Assembly: GCF_030812855.1 (NCBI RefSeq)
Contig: NZ_JAUSTK010000002.1
Coordinates: 62,001 to 126,000, forward strand
Source of the DNA: Paenibacillus wynnii
Lineage (GTDB): Bacteria; Bacillota; Bacilli; Paenibacillales; Paenibacillaceae
Direction: 5' to 3'
Length of the DNA stretch: 64,000 nt
The notes below the pieces were generated by a model. It was given only the letters and a program-made list of their open reading frames with translations, was not told where the DNA came from and searched no databases. This document shows, in pieces, positions 26,699-36,890 of the stretch (position 1 is the first letter of the stretch; each line of letters begins with the position of its first letter). Both the position numbers and the translations under genes were made by a program.

Positions 26699-28114
26699 CT
26701 AAAGTACAGCCCCAACATGACTCGTTACCCATTTGTTAGCTTCAAGTAAAGCAACTTCAGCCCGTTCAATAGCAGCCTCTACCTGAACGGTGGCAGTACC
26801 ACCATAGACGTTACGTGCGTTAACTACCGCTTCCGGCTGCAGCACAGCGTAGATATTCTCATCGAACAGAGGTGAGAACTGCTTGAACTCTTCCAGCGTG
26901 AGATCGAGTAGGAATTTGCCCTCGTTAATACAGTAGAGTACTGTTTTACCGATAACCTCATGTGCCTGGCGGAACGGCAGACCTTTTCCTACCAGGAAGT
27001 CCGCAATATCAGTTGCATTGGAGAAGTCTGTGTTCACGGCCTCACGCATACGTCCCTTGTTTACTTTCATTGTCGAGATCATCGGTGCATACAACTGAAG
27101 CGCACCCGTCAATGTAGCTACGGTATCGAACATTCCTTCTTTATCTTCCTGCATGTCTTTGTTGTATGCCAGCGGCAGGGACTTCAATACAGTTAGCAGG
27201 CCGATTAGATTCCCGTACACGCGACCTGTTTTGCCCCGAACCAGCTCGGGTACATCCGGGTTTTTCTTCTGCGGCATGATACTACTGCCTGTGCAGAACG
27301 CATCATCAAGCTCTACGAAGCTGAATTCTGTACTGCTCCACAAGACAAGCTCCTCGCTTAACCGGGATAGATGAGTCATAATAAGAGCCGCATTTGCCAG
27401 AAACTCCACAATGAAATCGCGGTCACTTACGGCGTCCAAGCTGTTCTCGTATACACTATCAAAACCAAGCTGCTCAGCTACGAAATGTCGATCAATCGGA
27501 AAAGTAGTGCCCGCAAGCGCTCCAGCACCCAGAGGGAGCACATTAATACGCTTGTAGCTATCCGATAACCGCTCCGCGTCACGGCGGAACATGGACACAT
27601 AGGCGAGCAGATGATGTGCAAACAAAATCGGCTGCGCCCGCTGCAAATGCGTATAGCCGGGGATTATGGTATCTAAATTGTCTTTAGCTTGCACAATCAA
27701 AGCTTCCTGCAGCTCATGCAGCAAACTCACCAGTTCCACCACACGGCCCCGTAGATAAAGGTGCATATCTGTTGCCACCTGGTCATTCCGGCTGCGGCCT
27801 GTATGCAACTTGCCCCCGACCGGACCGATTTCTTCAATGAGCTGCTTTTCAATATTCATATGAATATCTTCATCAGCTACAGAAAATACAACCTCTCCCG
27901 CACGAACCTTCTCCAGTACCTTGTTCAAACCAGCCTTGATGGTCTCAACATCATCCTGTGGCAAAATCCCGCATTTGCCCAGCATGGTAACATGCGCAAG
28001 GCTTCCCTGCACATCCTCTTCTGCCAAAGCCTTATCGAATCCGATGGAAGCCGTATACTCCTCCACCAACTTATTAGTCCCTTTGGTAAAACGCCCGCCC
28101 CATAGCTTACTCAC
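26699..28114 (-). CDS. argH: Argininosuccinate lyase
   Basis: A 471-residue enzyme that splits argininosuccinate into arginine and fumarate, the last step of arginine synthesis. The superfamily signature [12 protein letters not shown] (about 280-291) contains the mobile-loop catalytic serine. [12 protein letters not shown] and HLQRAQP are the other active-site stretches. The start is GTG (MSKLWGGRF), with GAGGAGG 9 nt upstream. It lies 120 bp downstream of argG and is probably co-transcribed with it. The spacer contains a 10-bp GC-rich hairpin without a T run (GGCCG...CGGCC, about 28140-28170). Confidence 0.96.
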   Translation of the reverse strand: MSKLWGGRFTKGTNKLVEEYTASIGFDKALAEEDVQGSLAHVTMLGKCGILPQDDVETIKAGLNKVLEKVRAGEVVFSVADEDIHMNIEKQLIEEIGPVGGKLHTGRSRNDQVATDMHLYLRGRVVELVSLLHELQEALIVQAKDNLDTIIPGYTHLQRAQPILFAHHLLAYVSMFRRDAERLSDSYKRINVLPLGAGALAGTTFPIDRHFVAEQLGFDSVYENSLDAVSDRDFIVEFLANAALIMTHLSRLSEELVLWSSTEFSFVELDDAFCTGSSIMPQKKNPDVPELVRGKTGRVYGNLIGLLTVLKSLPLAYNKDMQEDKEGMFDTVATLTGALQLYAPMISTMKVNKGRMREAVNTDFSNATDIADFLVGKGLPFRQAHEVIGKTVLYCINEGKFLLDLTLEEFKQFSPLFDENIYAVLQPEAVVNARNVYGGTATVQVEAAIERAEVALLEANKWVTSHVGAVL

Positions 28115-28234
28115 CTGTTGCTTCCTCCTCTTGGACGCCAGAGGGCCGCTCCTGTCCTGACGGGAGGAACGGCCTTCTCGGATATCCGTTTGTTTATTAT
28201 TTGTATAAAGGTAACTGAATCCAGCTACTAGTGT

Positions 28235-29470
28235 TTATTTCGCAGATTCAGCGACTCCGGCAGAAACCTTAAGGCGGAGTGCATTCAGGCGGATAAAGCC
28301 TGTTGCATCACCTTGGTCATATGCTTGAGTAGGATCAGCTTCCATCGTTGCAATATCCGGGTTGTACAAGCTGACCGGACTTTTTACTCCAGCACCAATG
28401 ATGTTGCCTTTGTAAAGTTTTAGGCGTACGGTTCCTGTTACATTTTGTTGGCTCTCTGCTACAAGAGCTTGCAGCGCCAGACGCTCTGGAGCAAACCAGA
28501 AGCCATTATACACCAATGTGCTGTAACGAGTAATCAGGCTGTCGCGCAGATTCATCACTTCGCGGTCCATTGTGATGGACTCCATTTTGCGGTGAGCGGT
28601 GAACAGAATCGTACCGCCCGGAGTTTCATATACACCGCGGCTCTTCATGCCGACAAAACGGTTCTCAACCATATCCACGCGTCCAATACCGTGTTTGCCG
28701 CCCAGTTCATTCAACTTCTCCATCACCTGAAGCGGGGTTAGAGATTCACCGTTCAAGCCCACGCAGTCACCCTTCAGGAATTCCAGCTCCACATATTCGG
28801 ATTGATCAGGAGCATCCTCAGGGGAGTTGCTGAGCAGGAACATTGCTTTGTTCTCATCGGAGCTAGGATCGAACCAAGGGTCTTCCAGCACACCGCTCTC
28901 ATAGCTGATGTGCAGCAAGTTCCGGTCCATGGAATACGGCTTAGCCGCTGAGGCCTGAACCGGAATGCCATTGGCTTCCGCATAGGCGATCATTTCCGCA
29001 CGACCCGGAAATTGATTACGGAACTCCTCCAGCCGCCAAGGTGCAATAACCTTGATGCCAGGTGCCAACGCTGCTGCGCCAAGCTCAAACCGCACTTGGT
29101 CATTGCCTTTGCCTGTCGCGCCATGCGCGATGGCTGTTGCGCCTTCGGCAATAGCGATATCGACCATCCGCTTCGCAATCAGCGGACGTGCGATACTCGT
29201 GCCGAGCAGGTATTGGCCTTCATACAAAGCGCCCGATTGGAACATCGGGTAGATGAAGTCGTTAGCGAACTCATCACGCAGGTCATCGATATACACTTTC
29301 GATGCGCCGGTAGCGAGTGCTTTTTCCTCCAAGCCATCCAGCTCTTCCTTCTGTCCGATATCGGCAGTGAAAGCAATAATCTCCGCATCATAAGTTTCTT
29401 TCAGCCATTTCAGAATAACTGATGTATCCAATCCGCCGGAATAGGCGAGTACAATTTTTTCTTTAGCCAT
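28235..29470 (-). CDS. argG: Argininosuccinate synthase
   Basis: A 411-residue enzyme that joins citrulline and aspartate using ATP. The N-terminal PP-loop motif [12 protein letters not shown] (about residues 9-20) binds ATP. Full length and well conserved. SD GAAAGGAAG upstream of the ATG. With argH it forms the second half of the pathway, physically separate from argCJBDF by a 549-bp gap that holds repeats. Confidence 0.96.
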   Translation of the reverse strand: MAKEKIVLAYSGGLDTSVILKWLKETYDAEIIAFTADIGQKEELDGLEEKALATGASKVYIDDLRDEFANDFIYPMFQSGALYEGQYLLGTSIARPLIAKRMVDIAIAEGATAIAHGATGKGNDQVRFELGAAALAPGIKVIAPWRLEEFRNQFPGRAEMIAYAEANGIPVQASAAKPYSMDRNLLHISYESGVLEDPWFDPSSDENKAMFLLSNSPEDAPDQSEYVELEFLKGDCVGLNGESLTPLQVMEKLNELGGKHGIGRVDMVENRFVGMKSRGVYETPGGTILFTAHRKMESITMDREVMNLRDSLITRYSTLVYNGFWFAPERLALQALVAESQQNVTGTVRLKLYKGNIIGAGVKSPVSLYNPDIATMEADPTQAYDQGDATGFIRLNALRLKVSAGVAESAK

Positions 29471-29579
29471 GAAAAAGCAACTTCCTTTCGTTGAACAGTT
29501 CTATTATTGGGTTAGCGCTTCATGCAGGATTTGAGTTGATAAGCGTGGACTCTAGCGTCTGGGCTAACTCTAATGACCA

Positions 29580-29767
29580 TATAGTTGCACAATATGCAAC
29601 TAAAATGATCATTTTAGCTCAAAAAGGCATTTTAATTGCACTTTTTACAACTATTTCATGTAGTTTAACTGCAAATGACCTTTTTGACTGTTTTTAATTG
29701 TACAAAGTACACTTAAAGCCCGGGAAAGTCCCTACCACTCAACTTAGTTGCACAAAGTACAATTAAC
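29580..29767. repeat. Four-palindrome cassette (spacing 51/62/50)
   Basis: In the argF-argG gap, four cores of the TGYAY-NNN-RTRCA type are centred at 29592, 29643 (one mismatch), 29705 and 29755. Each has A/T-rich flanking arms (for example TTAATTGTACAAAGTACACTTAA, shown in two parts: TTAATTGTACA and AAGTACACTTAA). The arrangement is the same as at 1.85 kb, though the spacers between palindromes are unrelated in sequence. Confidence 0.8.
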
Positions 29768-29885
29768 TGAAATTAGCAGCTGTTTAGTTGATGGTTACTG
29801 GTTAGTTGGTGGTTACTAGGTAGTTCCTCGGCTGATATGTGTGATTTGGTGATTTTGTAGTCAGTTACTTGGGTACCTGGTGTTT

Positions 29886-29950
29886 GGTAGTCCGTTAGGT
29901 AGTCCGTTAGGTAGTCCGTTAGGTAGTCCGTTTGGCAGTCCGTTAGCTAG
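29886..29950. repeat. 12-bp tandem repeat (GGTAGTCCGTTA)
   Basis: Five near-identical head-to-tail copies of GGTAGTCCGTTA; the last reads GGCAGTCCGTTA. It lies in the argF-argG gap, downstream of the palindrome cassette. The sequence before it (29790-29885) is a looser set of GGTTA/GGTAGT words. No gene is visible. Confidence 0.8.
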
Positions 29951-30019
29951 TTACTTGGTGTTTGGCAGTCGACTGACCCATATATTACTTTATCCCTTTG
30001 GGTTATCCCATCAGCCAGC

Positions 30020-30988
30020 TTAGCCCATCAGCGCAGCCATCAGCGCTTTTTGCGCATGCAGCCGGTTCTCCGCCTGATCAAAAATAACCGAGTTTGGTCC
30101 GTCGATTACGCCTGTGCTGACCTCTTCCTCGCGGTGGGCCGGCAGGCAGTGAAGGAATAGGTAGTCACTCTTCGCTCCCTTTACAAGCTCCTCGTTGACC
30201 TGGTAGTCCTTGAAAGCTGCCTCACGCGCCAACTGCTCTGCTTCGAAGCCCATGCTCGCCCACACGTCAGTGTAGATTACATCTGCATCCTTCACTGCGT
30301 CCTGTGGACTGCGGGTGACTACAATCTCTGCTCCGGTCTCTTCAGCAATCTTGCGTGCTTCTGCTACAACAGCTTCATCGGGCTCGTAGCCTTCCGGCCC
30401 TGCCACAGACACATGGACACCAAGCTTGGCACCGCCAATCATGAGCGAATGGGCCATGTTGTTACCGTCTCCGATGTAAGCAAGCTTCAAGCCCTTGAGT
30501 TTCCCCTTGTGCTCATACACCGTCTGATAGTCTGCCAGTACCTGACACGGATGCGCCTGATCGCTTAGTCCGTTGATTACAGGAATAGAAGCATTACGCG
30601 CCAGATCTTCAACTTTGTCATGTCCAAAGGTGCGGATCATTATACCGTCGAGATAACGGGACATCACCTGTGCCGTATCTCCTACGGTTTCACCGCGTCC
30701 CAGCTGGATATCATTTTTGCTGAGGAAAAGCGCGTGCCCGCCAAGTTGAAACATGCCGACTTCGAACGAAACGCGTGTACGCGTGGAGGATTTCTCAAAA
30801 ATAAGACCTATGGTCTTTCCCTTGAGCGGCTGATAAACCTCACCGTTCTTCTGCTTACGCTTCAGTTCTATCGCTGACTCGATAAGATATGTGATTTCTT
30901 CTGCGCTGTAATCGTTCAACTCCAGAAGATCTCGACCCTTCAACTTCTGTGCAATATCCTGTGTATCGTTCTGCACGCCCTGGCTCAT
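30020..30988 (-). CDS. argF: Ornithine carbamoyltransferase
   Basis: A 322-residue enzyme that makes citrulline from ornithine and carbamoyl phosphate. The carbamoyl-phosphate motif SSTRTR (about 68-73), HPCQ (in [11 protein letters not shown]) and the ornithine-side HCLPAH are all present. Its ATG overlaps the argD stop codon (ATGA), and it is the last gene of argCJBDF. Confidence 0.95.
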   Translation of the reverse strand: MSQGVQNDTQDIAQKLKGRDLLELNDYSAEEITYLIESAIELKRKQKNGEVYQPLKGKTIGLIFEKSSTRTRVSFEVGMFQLGGHALFLSKNDIQLGRGETVGDTAQVMSRYLDGIMIRTFGHDKVEDLARNASIPVINGLSDQAHPCQVLADYQTVYEHKGKLKGLKLAYIGDGNNMAHSLMIGGAKLGVHVSVAGPEGYEPDEAVVAEARKIAEETGAEIVVTRSPQDAVKDADVIYTDVWASMGFEAEQLAREAAFKDYQVNEELVKGAKSDYLFLHCLPAHREEEVSTGVIDGPNSVIFDQAENRLHAQKALMAALMG

Positions 30989-32244
30989 GAACTGGCTTCC
31001 CCGCTTTCTTTTTTAGCATAAGTATGAATGAGTTCTGATAGGATGTCCACAGCCTGGTCAACCTCTTCTTTGCTAACATAGAGGTTCGGCAGCAGACGAA
31101 TAACATTAGGACCGGCGGTTACGAACAGCAACCCCTGTTTTTGTCCAGCCAACACAATATCACCGACCGGAGACTGACATTCGATTCCGACGAGCAGTCC
31201 TTTACCGCGGATATCCAGGACAAAAGAAGAATCCGCCAGCTTCTCTTTCAGAAGCCCTTTTAAATATTCACCCATTACCGCCGCACGCTGCGGAAGTTCA
31301 TCTTCAAGCATCGTCTCAATCGTCGCAGCCATCACCGCTGTTGCTAGTGGTGTTCCCCCGAAGGTTGTAGCGTGGCTGCCCGGCGTGAAGGCTTCACGGA
31401 GATAACCCTTGCCCAGCATCGCTCCAGCAGGGAATCCACTCGCAATCCCTTTTGCCAGTGTGAAAATATCCGGCTCAATGCCGTAATGCTGATAAGCAAA
31501 TAGTTTACCCGTACGTCCCATACCGGTCTGAACTTCGTCTATGATCAGAAGCAGTCCGTGCTTTTTACATAATTCAGACACAGCGTTCAGGAACTCAGGC
31601 TCAACCTCCAATACGCCGCCTTCAGCCAATACCATTTCCAGCATGATCGCAGCGGTATTCTCACTAATAGCCGCTTCAAGTGCAGGGAGATCATGCAGAG
31701 GTACTGTTTTGAAGCCTGCAGGAAGCGGCAGGAAGCCTTCTTTAACCTTCTGCTGTCCGGTAGCCGTCAAGGTAGCCAGTGTACGTCCGTGGAAGGACTG
31801 CTCAAAGGTAATCACTTCATAGCGTCCTGTACCTTTCACCTTCTGATGGTAACGGCGGGCCAGCTTGATTGCTGCTTCATTCGCTTCGGCTCCACTGTTG
31901 CAGAAAAATACTTGATCCGCACAGCTATTATCCGTAAGCAATGTGGCAACTTTTTCTTGTGCAGGAATGTGGAACAAATTCGAAACATGCCAAAGGGTAT
32001 CAATTTGCTCCTTCAGCTTCGCACCCACTTTTTCCGGAGCGTGACCCAGACTGGTAACCGCCAATCCACAAGTGAAATCCAGATATTTATTACCCTTATC
32101 ATCCCAAACCCAGCTACCCTTACCTTTAACCAAGCTAATGTCATATCTGCCGTAAGAAGGAAAAATAGCACTTTGTTTTTTTGTAGGTGTCGATGCATCC
32201 TGAGTACCTGTTCCAGCGGATTCTGCTTGCGTAAGCTTATTCAT
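30985..32244 (-). CDS. argD: Acetylornithine aminotransferase
   Basis: A 419-residue PLP enzyme of class III that converts N-acetylglutamate semialdehyde to N-acetylornithine. [17 protein letters not shown] and the PLP-lysine stretch [10 protein letters not shown] are present. SD GGGAGAG is 9 nt before the ATG. It may also act on succinyl-diaminopimelate, as is common in this family. Confidence 0.95.
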   Translation of the reverse strand: MNKLTQAESAGTGTQDASTPTKKQSAIFPSYGRYDISLVKGKGSWVWDDKGNKYLDFTCGLAVTSLGHAPEKVGAKLKEQIDTLWHVSNLFHIPAQEKVATLLTDNSCADQVFFCNSGAEANEAAIKLARRYHQKVKGTGRYEVITFEQSFHGRTLATLTATGQQKVKEGFLPLPAGFKTVPLHDLPALEAAISENTAAIMLEMVLAEGGVLEVEPEFLNAVSELCKKHGLLLIIDEVQTGMGRTGKLFAYQHYGIEPDIFTLAKGIASGFPAGAMLGKGYLREAFTPGSHATTFGGTPLATAVMAATIETMLEDELPQRAAVMGEYLKGLLKEKLADSSFVLDIRGKGLLVGIECQSPVGDIVLAGQKQGLLFVTAGPNVIRLLPNLYVSKEEVDQAVDILSELIHTYAKKESGEASS

Positions 32245-32291
32245 TCTAAGTCACTCTCCCACCCTGCTTCACCGGTTACCCGGCAGCAAAT

Positions 32292-33125
32292 TTAGTTTGA
32301 CCGTATTATACGTGTACCCAGTTCTTCACCCTGCAGCACCCGGCTAAGCACTCGAGGTTCTTTACCATCTACGATGACTACTTCCGACACACTGCCTTGA
32401 ATACAATCCATAGCGGCACGCACTTTAGGAATCATTCCCCCGTAAATCTCTCCACTCTCAATCAGGTTCTCTATATCCTGAACAGTCACAGAGGGAAGAA
32501 CAATTTTCTTACCCTCTACTGTACTCATAATTCCCGGAACATCCGTGACTACAATCATTTTGGGTGAATTCACATGCGATGCCACGGCTCCTGCCGCTGT
32601 ATCTGCATTGATGTTATAACGTTGGCCCTGAGCATCGACACCAATGGGCGCAATCACAGGAATATACCCCATAGACAGGATACCCGTCACGATCTCAGCC
32701 TTTACCCCCGTTACCTCTCCGACAAGCCCTACTTCGGCGCTATTGGCCACAGGACGAGCTAGGATCAAGTTTCCATCTTCTCCTGACAAGCCAAGAGCCA
32801 ACCCCCCGCTACCTTGGATACGCCGCACAATGGCTTTGTTAATACTTCCGGCAAGCGTCATCTCTACTACATCCAGCACTTCCTCGGTCGTCACCCGCAG
32901 ACCATTTACGAAGCGGCTCTCAATGCCTAGCTTAGCTAGATTATCTGATATGGCAGGACCGCCTCCGTGGACGATGACAGGCTGAATACCCGACATTTGC
33001 AGCTCCCGCAGATCCTCAAAAAATGAATCCGGGAGCGCCGCCAATGTACTGCCCCCACACTTCATGACGAACAAACCTTTAAAGCTTTCTTTATCATTAG
33101 AATCAAGAGTTCCGCTCTGAGTCAT
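32292..33125 (-). CDS. argB: Acetylglutamate kinase
   Basis: About 277 residues from the ATG at 33125 (MTQSGTLDSND), chosen because the longer open frame runs back into argJ. It contains KCGGS (phosphate-binding) and VHGGGP (substrate) motifs. It phosphorylates N-acetylglutamate. The protein lacks a long N-terminal extension of the kind seen in arginine-feedback-regulated hexameric enzymes (inference). The gap after argJ is 44 nt. Confidence 0.93.
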   Translation of the reverse strand: MTQSGTLDSNDKESFKGLFVMKCGGSTLAALPDSFFEDLRELQMSGIQPVIVHGGGPAISDNLAKLGIESRFVNGLRVTTEEVLDVVEMTLAGSINKAIVRRIQGSGGLALGLSGEDGNLILARPVANSAEVGLVGEVTGVKAEIVTGILSMGYIPVIAPIGVDAQGQRYNINADTAAGAVASHVNSPKMIVVTDVPGIMSTVEGKKIVLPSVTVQDIENLIESGEIYGGMIPKVRAAMDCIQGSVSEVVIVDGKEPRVLSRVLQGEELGTRIIRSN

Positions 33126-33169
33126 GTTAGTTATCGGTCCTTCCCACTTGGCTTTGTCAGTCACAGATC

Positions 33170-34396
33170 TTAGGTACGGTATGCCGCATTGATGCGTACA
33201 TAGTCGTACGTAAGGTCGCAGCCCCATGCTGTTGCGGATCCGTCTCCATCCTGCAGAATTACCGTAATGAGCACCGTATCTCCTTGCAAATAAGCCAAAG
33301 CCTCTTCTTCATCAAAAGCAACCGGCATCGACTGTGTCAGCACCTTGATACTCCCAAGCGAAATATCTACCCGTTCCGGCGATACCGGAACACCTGCACG
33401 GCCTACCGCCGCAATAATTCGTCCCCAGTTCGCATCCGCACCGAATACCGCAGATTTCACCAGACTGGAGCCTACCACCGTCTTCGCGATCGCACGCGCT
33501 GCATGCTCATTCACCGCTCCCTGGACAATCACTTCGATTAAATGAGCCGCACCTTCTCCATCGCGGGCAATTGATTTGGCCAGAGTCTGGCACACATAAG
33601 TGAATGCAGCAGCAAAAGCATCCCAATCCGGGTGAAGTCTATTGAGCGTACGATTATCGGCAAACCCGCTTGCCATCGTAATCAGCATATCGTTAGTGCT
33701 CGTATCGCCATCCACTGTAATCATATTAAAAGTGACATCGGTCGCCTCACGCAGCAGACTGTGCAGATCTTCCTGATTAATGACAGCATCTGTAGTCATA
33801 AAGCCCAGCATAGTCGCCATATTGGGATGAATCATCCCCGAGCCTTTAGCGGCTCCTGCGATTGTAACTTCAACTCTGCCTACTAGAACCTTAACGCAAC
33901 ATTCTTTTTTCACCAGATCCGTCGTCAAAATCGCCTGGCAGAACTCCTCCGCACCGACTGCTCCGTCATCCAGCTTCTCCGGTAACTCAGCGATCCCCGT
34001 CCGAACGCAATTCATTTTCAAAAGCTCACCAATAACGCCAGTGGAGGCTACTCCAACATTATTCTCGTCAATACCCAGACGGCGTGCTGTAGCAGCCCGC
34101 ATTTCATACGCATCCGCTTCTCCTTGTTCGCCGGTACAAGCATTAGCGTTGCCGCTGTTAACCACCACTGCTTGCAGTATGCCATTCGCCAGACTCTCAC
34201 GAGTCACTTTAAGAGGCGCGGCCTGGAATACATTCATCGTATACACTGCTGCAGCCGTAGCCGGAACATCACACACAATGACTGCGAGATCGTTACGCTC
34301 GGTTTTTTTCAGACCGCAGTGCAGTCCCCCCGATTTAAAACCTTTAGGTGTAGTAATGCTCCCGCCTTCAACGACGGTGAATAATTGCTCGCTCAT
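33170..34396 (-). CDS. argJ: Bifunctional ornithine acetyltransferase / N-acetylglutamate synthase
   Basis: About 408 residues from the ATG at 34396 (MSEQLFTVVEGG); the longer frame begins inside argC and its extra residues look spurious. The autocleavage site lies in GMIHPNMATMLGF (A-T bond), giving alpha and beta chains with Thr as nucleophile. ANWGRIIAAVGRAG is another conserved block. ArgJ recycles the acetyl group so that ornithine synthesis is cyclic. No separate argA is in the window. The SD before this ATG is weak, and coupling to argC (20-nt gap) is likely. Confidence 0.94.
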   Translation of the reverse strand: MSEQLFTVVEGGSITTPKGFKSGGLHCGLKKTERNDLAVIVCDVPATAAAVYTMNVFQAAPLKVTRESLANGILQAVVVNSGNANACTGEQGEADAYEMRAATARRLGIDENNVGVASTGVIGELLKMNCVRTGIAELPEKLDDGAVGAEEFCQAILTTDLVKKECCVKVLVGRVEVTIAGAAKGSGMIHPNMATMLGFMTTDAVINQEDLHSLLREATDVTFNMITVDGDTSTNDMLITMASGFADNRTLNRLHPDWDAFAAAFTYVCQTLAKSIARDGEGAAHLIEVIVQGAVNEHAARAIAKTVVGSSLVKSAVFGADANWGRIIAAVGRAGVPVSPERVDISLGSIKVLTQSMPVAFDEEEALAYLQGDTVLITVILQDGDGSATAWGCDLTYDYVRINAAYRT

Positions 34397-34416
34397 TGTA
34401 TAGTTACCGCTGAATT

Positions 34417-35466
34417 CTATGGATACACTGGTGTGTAGCCAAGTCCAAGGGTTTCCTCCCATCCCATCATTAAATTGAGGTTTTGAATCGCCTGCCCTGC
34501 TGCACCTTTTACAATATTATCAATGACAGAAACAATGGTAACCCGCCCTGTTCGAGCATCCGTCGCAAACCCAATATCACAATAGTTCGAACCGCTTACT
34601 TCTTTTGTAGCCGGAATAATCCCTGCATTTCTTATACGAACATAGGGTCTCCCTGTATAATACTTACGATATAAGTCCACAAAATCCTGCTCGGTGTATT
34701 TATCATTCATTCCCGCATAGATCGTCGTCATAATGCCCCGAGTCATCGGCACGAGATGCGTGGTGAAGGTTATGGTTACTTTTTCCCCCGCGATATCGGT
34801 GAGTACCTGCTCAATTTCTGGAATATGCTGATGTTCATTTATTTTGTATGCCTTAAAATTCTCATTAATTTCTGAATAATGAACCGTCAAGCTGGTCCCT
34901 CGGCCTGCACCGGACACTCCCGACTTGGCATCGATAATGATACTCTCATGCTTGATCCAACCTGCTTCAATAGCCGGAATAAGTCCGAGCAGGCTCGCTG
35001 TCGAATAGCAGCCCGGGTTCGATATAAAATCCACACCTGCGGCACGCTCTCCATACACTTCAGACAGTCCGTACACTGCCTGCTTCAAATAGACATCGTC
35101 TGGAGCCGGGTGCTTATACCAATGTTCATACTCTGCACCGTCCCGGAGCCGGAAATCACCGGATAGATCTACGACCTTCAGCCCAGCCTCCAGCAGCTGC
35201 GGGACAAGCTTGGCGCTTACTCCCGACGGCGTAGCCGTAAAAACAACATCCGCCCGGCCCGCGATTTCAGCCGCCTCTACACCATCCAGACTCCGTTCAA
35301 TGACCCCCGTCAAATGCGGAAAGCCCTCTTCAATCGGTGCCCCTGCACTTGATGAGGAAATGACCGAAGTGATCTCCACGTTGGGATGGCTTTGCAGCAG
35401 TCGAATCAACTCCACGCCTCCGTATCCCGTTGATCCTACTATCGCCGCCCTTAGCTTGCCATTCAT
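34417..35466 (-). CDS. argC: N-acetyl-gamma-glutamyl-phosphate reductase
   Basis: About 349 residues from the ATG at 35466 (MNGKLRAAIVGSTGYGG), preceded by GTGGGGA; two in-frame starts lie a few codons upstream. It has the NADP-binding GSTGYGG motif and the active-site cysteine in SNPGCYSTA. First gene of argCJBDF, with a strong promoter 55-80 nt upstream. Confidence 0.94.
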   Translation of the reverse strand: MNGKLRAAIVGSTGYGGVELIRLLQSHPNVEITSVISSSSAGAPIEEGFPHLTGVIERSLDGVEAAEIAGRADVVFTATPSGVSAKLVPQLLEAGLKVVDLSGDFRLRDGAEYEHWYKHPAPDDVYLKQAVYGLSEVYGERAAGVDFISNPGCYSTASLLGLIPAIEAGWIKHESIIIDAKSGVSGAGRGTSLTVHYSEINENFKAYKINEHQHIPEIEQVLTDIAGEKVTITFTTHLVPMTRGIMTTIYAGMNDKYTEQDFVDLYRKYYTGRPYVRIRNAGIIPATKEVSGSNYCDIGFATDARTGRVTIVSVIDNIVKGAAGQAIQNLNLMMGWEETLGLGYTPVYP

Positions 35467-35518
35467 TGTCATCCCCACTTTCTGTTTCTATAAATCAGCC
35501 GTTATGCAAATATGTATT

Positions 35519-35547
35519 ATTATACAACCGGATTAATATAAATACAA
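35519..35547 (-). promoter_or_regulatory. Sigma-A promoter of argCJBDF
   Basis: Minus strand: TTGTAT (35542-35547), 17 nt, TATAAT (35519-35524). Just downstream, ATACATATTTGCAT (about 35504-35517) is a weak dyad that could be an ArgR/AhrC half-operator near +1, and GAATGAATGA lies upstream of the -35. Neither is a clear full ARG box. Confidence 0.75.
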
Positions 35548-35568
35548 CGTTTTGTCATTCATTCGAAT

Positions 35569-35620
35569 AAAAAAAGAGAAGCGTCACCTCTCCGAAATCA
35601 GGGATTTACGCTTCTCTTTT
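35569..35620 (-). terminator. Terminator overlapping the 3' end of yitT
   Basis: Stem AAAAGAGAAGCGT / ACGCTTCTCTTTT (13 bp) followed by T on the minus strand. The 5' arm is made of the last codons of the YitT gene (...KREA-stop). Confidence 0.88.
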
Positions 35621-36490
35621 GAATCCTTCGCCCAGTACCTCATGAGCTTCGGTAATTATTACAAATGCTCCTGGGTCTACAGAGCGCACGATAGCCTTAA
35701 GCCTCGTAATTTCATTCTGTCCAACCACTACCATCAGCACGGTTCGATGATCTCCGGTATAACCGCCTTGAGCGTTCAGCTTCGTCAGCCCACGGTCCAA
35801 GTCATGTAAAATAGCCTGAGAGATCTCCTCCGTTTGATCCGATATAATATAGGCAACTTTTGTATTGCTGAAGCCTACTTCAAGCGTATTGATTACCCTG
35901 CCCGTTACGAAAAGCCCGATTAGAGCATAAAGAGCCTGCTCCATTCCGAGTACAAAAGCAGCCAATGTAATTACCGTGCCGTCCAACAGGACTACAGACA
36001 TTGAAAAGCTCAGGCCGGATATTTTTTGAATAATCTGAGCCAGAATGGTCAGGCCCCCCGTTGAACCCCGTCCCCGGAACACAAGCCCCAGACCCAGACC
36101 TACACCGATTCCACTGTATATAGATGCTAACAAAGGATTATGCGTGGGAACAGGAAAATCCCTGGTGATATAGATAAATAACGGCAGCACAAAGCTGCCC
36201 AACAAAGACCGCACTCCATACTGCTTACCCAGAAATAGCACTCCAAGTACAAATAACGGGATGTTAAGCGCCCATTGAGTAAAAGCAGGCTCGGCTCCAA
36301 GCCATGACTGAGCTAGTACGGACAAACCCGATACTCCGCCTGAAGCAATCCGATTGGGCAGCATAAAGATGTTAAATGCGATTGCTGTAATAAGTGAACC
36401 TATCACAATCAAAATAATATCAACTGTATGTCGCAGCGGCCCGTTGAGCGGAATAAGCGGAGGCTTGCTGCGCGAGTTTATTTTTTGCAT
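35606..36490 (-). CDS. YitT family membrane protein (DUF161/DUF2179)
   Basis: About 294 residues from the ATG at 36490, which has AAGGAG 7 nt upstream; the longer open frame adds 47 implausible residues. Five or six membrane segments (about 20-185) are followed by a cytoplasmic alpha/beta DUF2179 domain (about 215-290) of PII-like fold. The family is widespread in Bacillota and its transport function is not established. Monocistronic by its terminator. Confidence 0.85.
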   Translation of the reverse strand: MQKINSRSKPPLIPLNGPLRHTVDIILIVIGSLITAIAFNIFMLPNRIASGGVSGLSVLAQSWLGAEPAFTQWALNIPLFVLGVLFLGKQYGVRSLLGSFVLPLFIYITRDFPVPTHNPLLASIYSGIGVGLGLGLVFRGRGSTGGLTILAQIIQKISGLSFSMSVVLLDGTVITLAAFVLGMEQALYALIGLFVTGRVINTLEVGFSNTKVAYIISDQTEEISQAILHDLDRGLTKLNAQGGYTGDHRTVLMVVVGQNEITRLKAIVRSVDPGAFVIITEAHEVLGEGFKREA

Positions 36491-36604
36491 GGAGAATCTC
36501 CTTAGGTGTGAAAGATGAAAGTGAAGCGTGAACGGTTCAACGTACAGTGAAGTTCCCCAACGATACATTGTGTGTCTAGAAAAAAGGGGGTTATCCGATA
36601 TGCG

Positions 36605-36785
36605 TGCGGACTCTACAGCCCTTATTATCATACTGATGACCTAATGGCAATTCATGCGGACTGAGGTGCAGTTATTAAGGGTTACACAGCCTTATTTAGG
36701 CCAATTTGGGCTCAATAACGGCTTCTCCGTCCGCATACCATGAATTTGGAGGCATTTGGAGGAAATAGCGTCTGCTGTGTCCGCA
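36605..36785. repeat. 180-bp symmetric (dyad) element with GCGGAC boxes
   Basis: TGCGGAC at 36605 and 36655 is mirrored by GTCCGCA at 36729 and 36779. GTTATT (36671) mirrors AATAAC (36714), and CCTTATTTAGG (36690-36700) sits exactly on the dyad at 36695. Spacing of the boxes is 50/74/50 bp. It lies in the 400-bp gap between yitT and prfB. The rest of that gap shows nothing but the prfB terminator. Confidence 0.7.
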
Positions 36786-36846
36786 TACACCGCCTCGTCC
36801 ATCTAGGTTCACATTCATACCTTTGGTTTATGTGATGAACCTCTCC

Positions 36847-36873
36847 ATAAAAAACCACGTACCCAAGGGTACG
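36847..36873 (-). terminator. Terminator downstream of prfB
   Basis: GCGTACCC-TT-GGGTACG hairpin with TGG and a T6 run on the minus strand, 18 nt past the stop codon. Confidence 0.85.
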
Positions 36874-36890
36874 CAGGAATAACAGCATCT

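Noticed and set aside
35500-35570. Clear ArgR/AhrC operator before argC
   Set aside because: Only weak half-sites are visible; I mention them in the promoter entry but do not call a separate operator.
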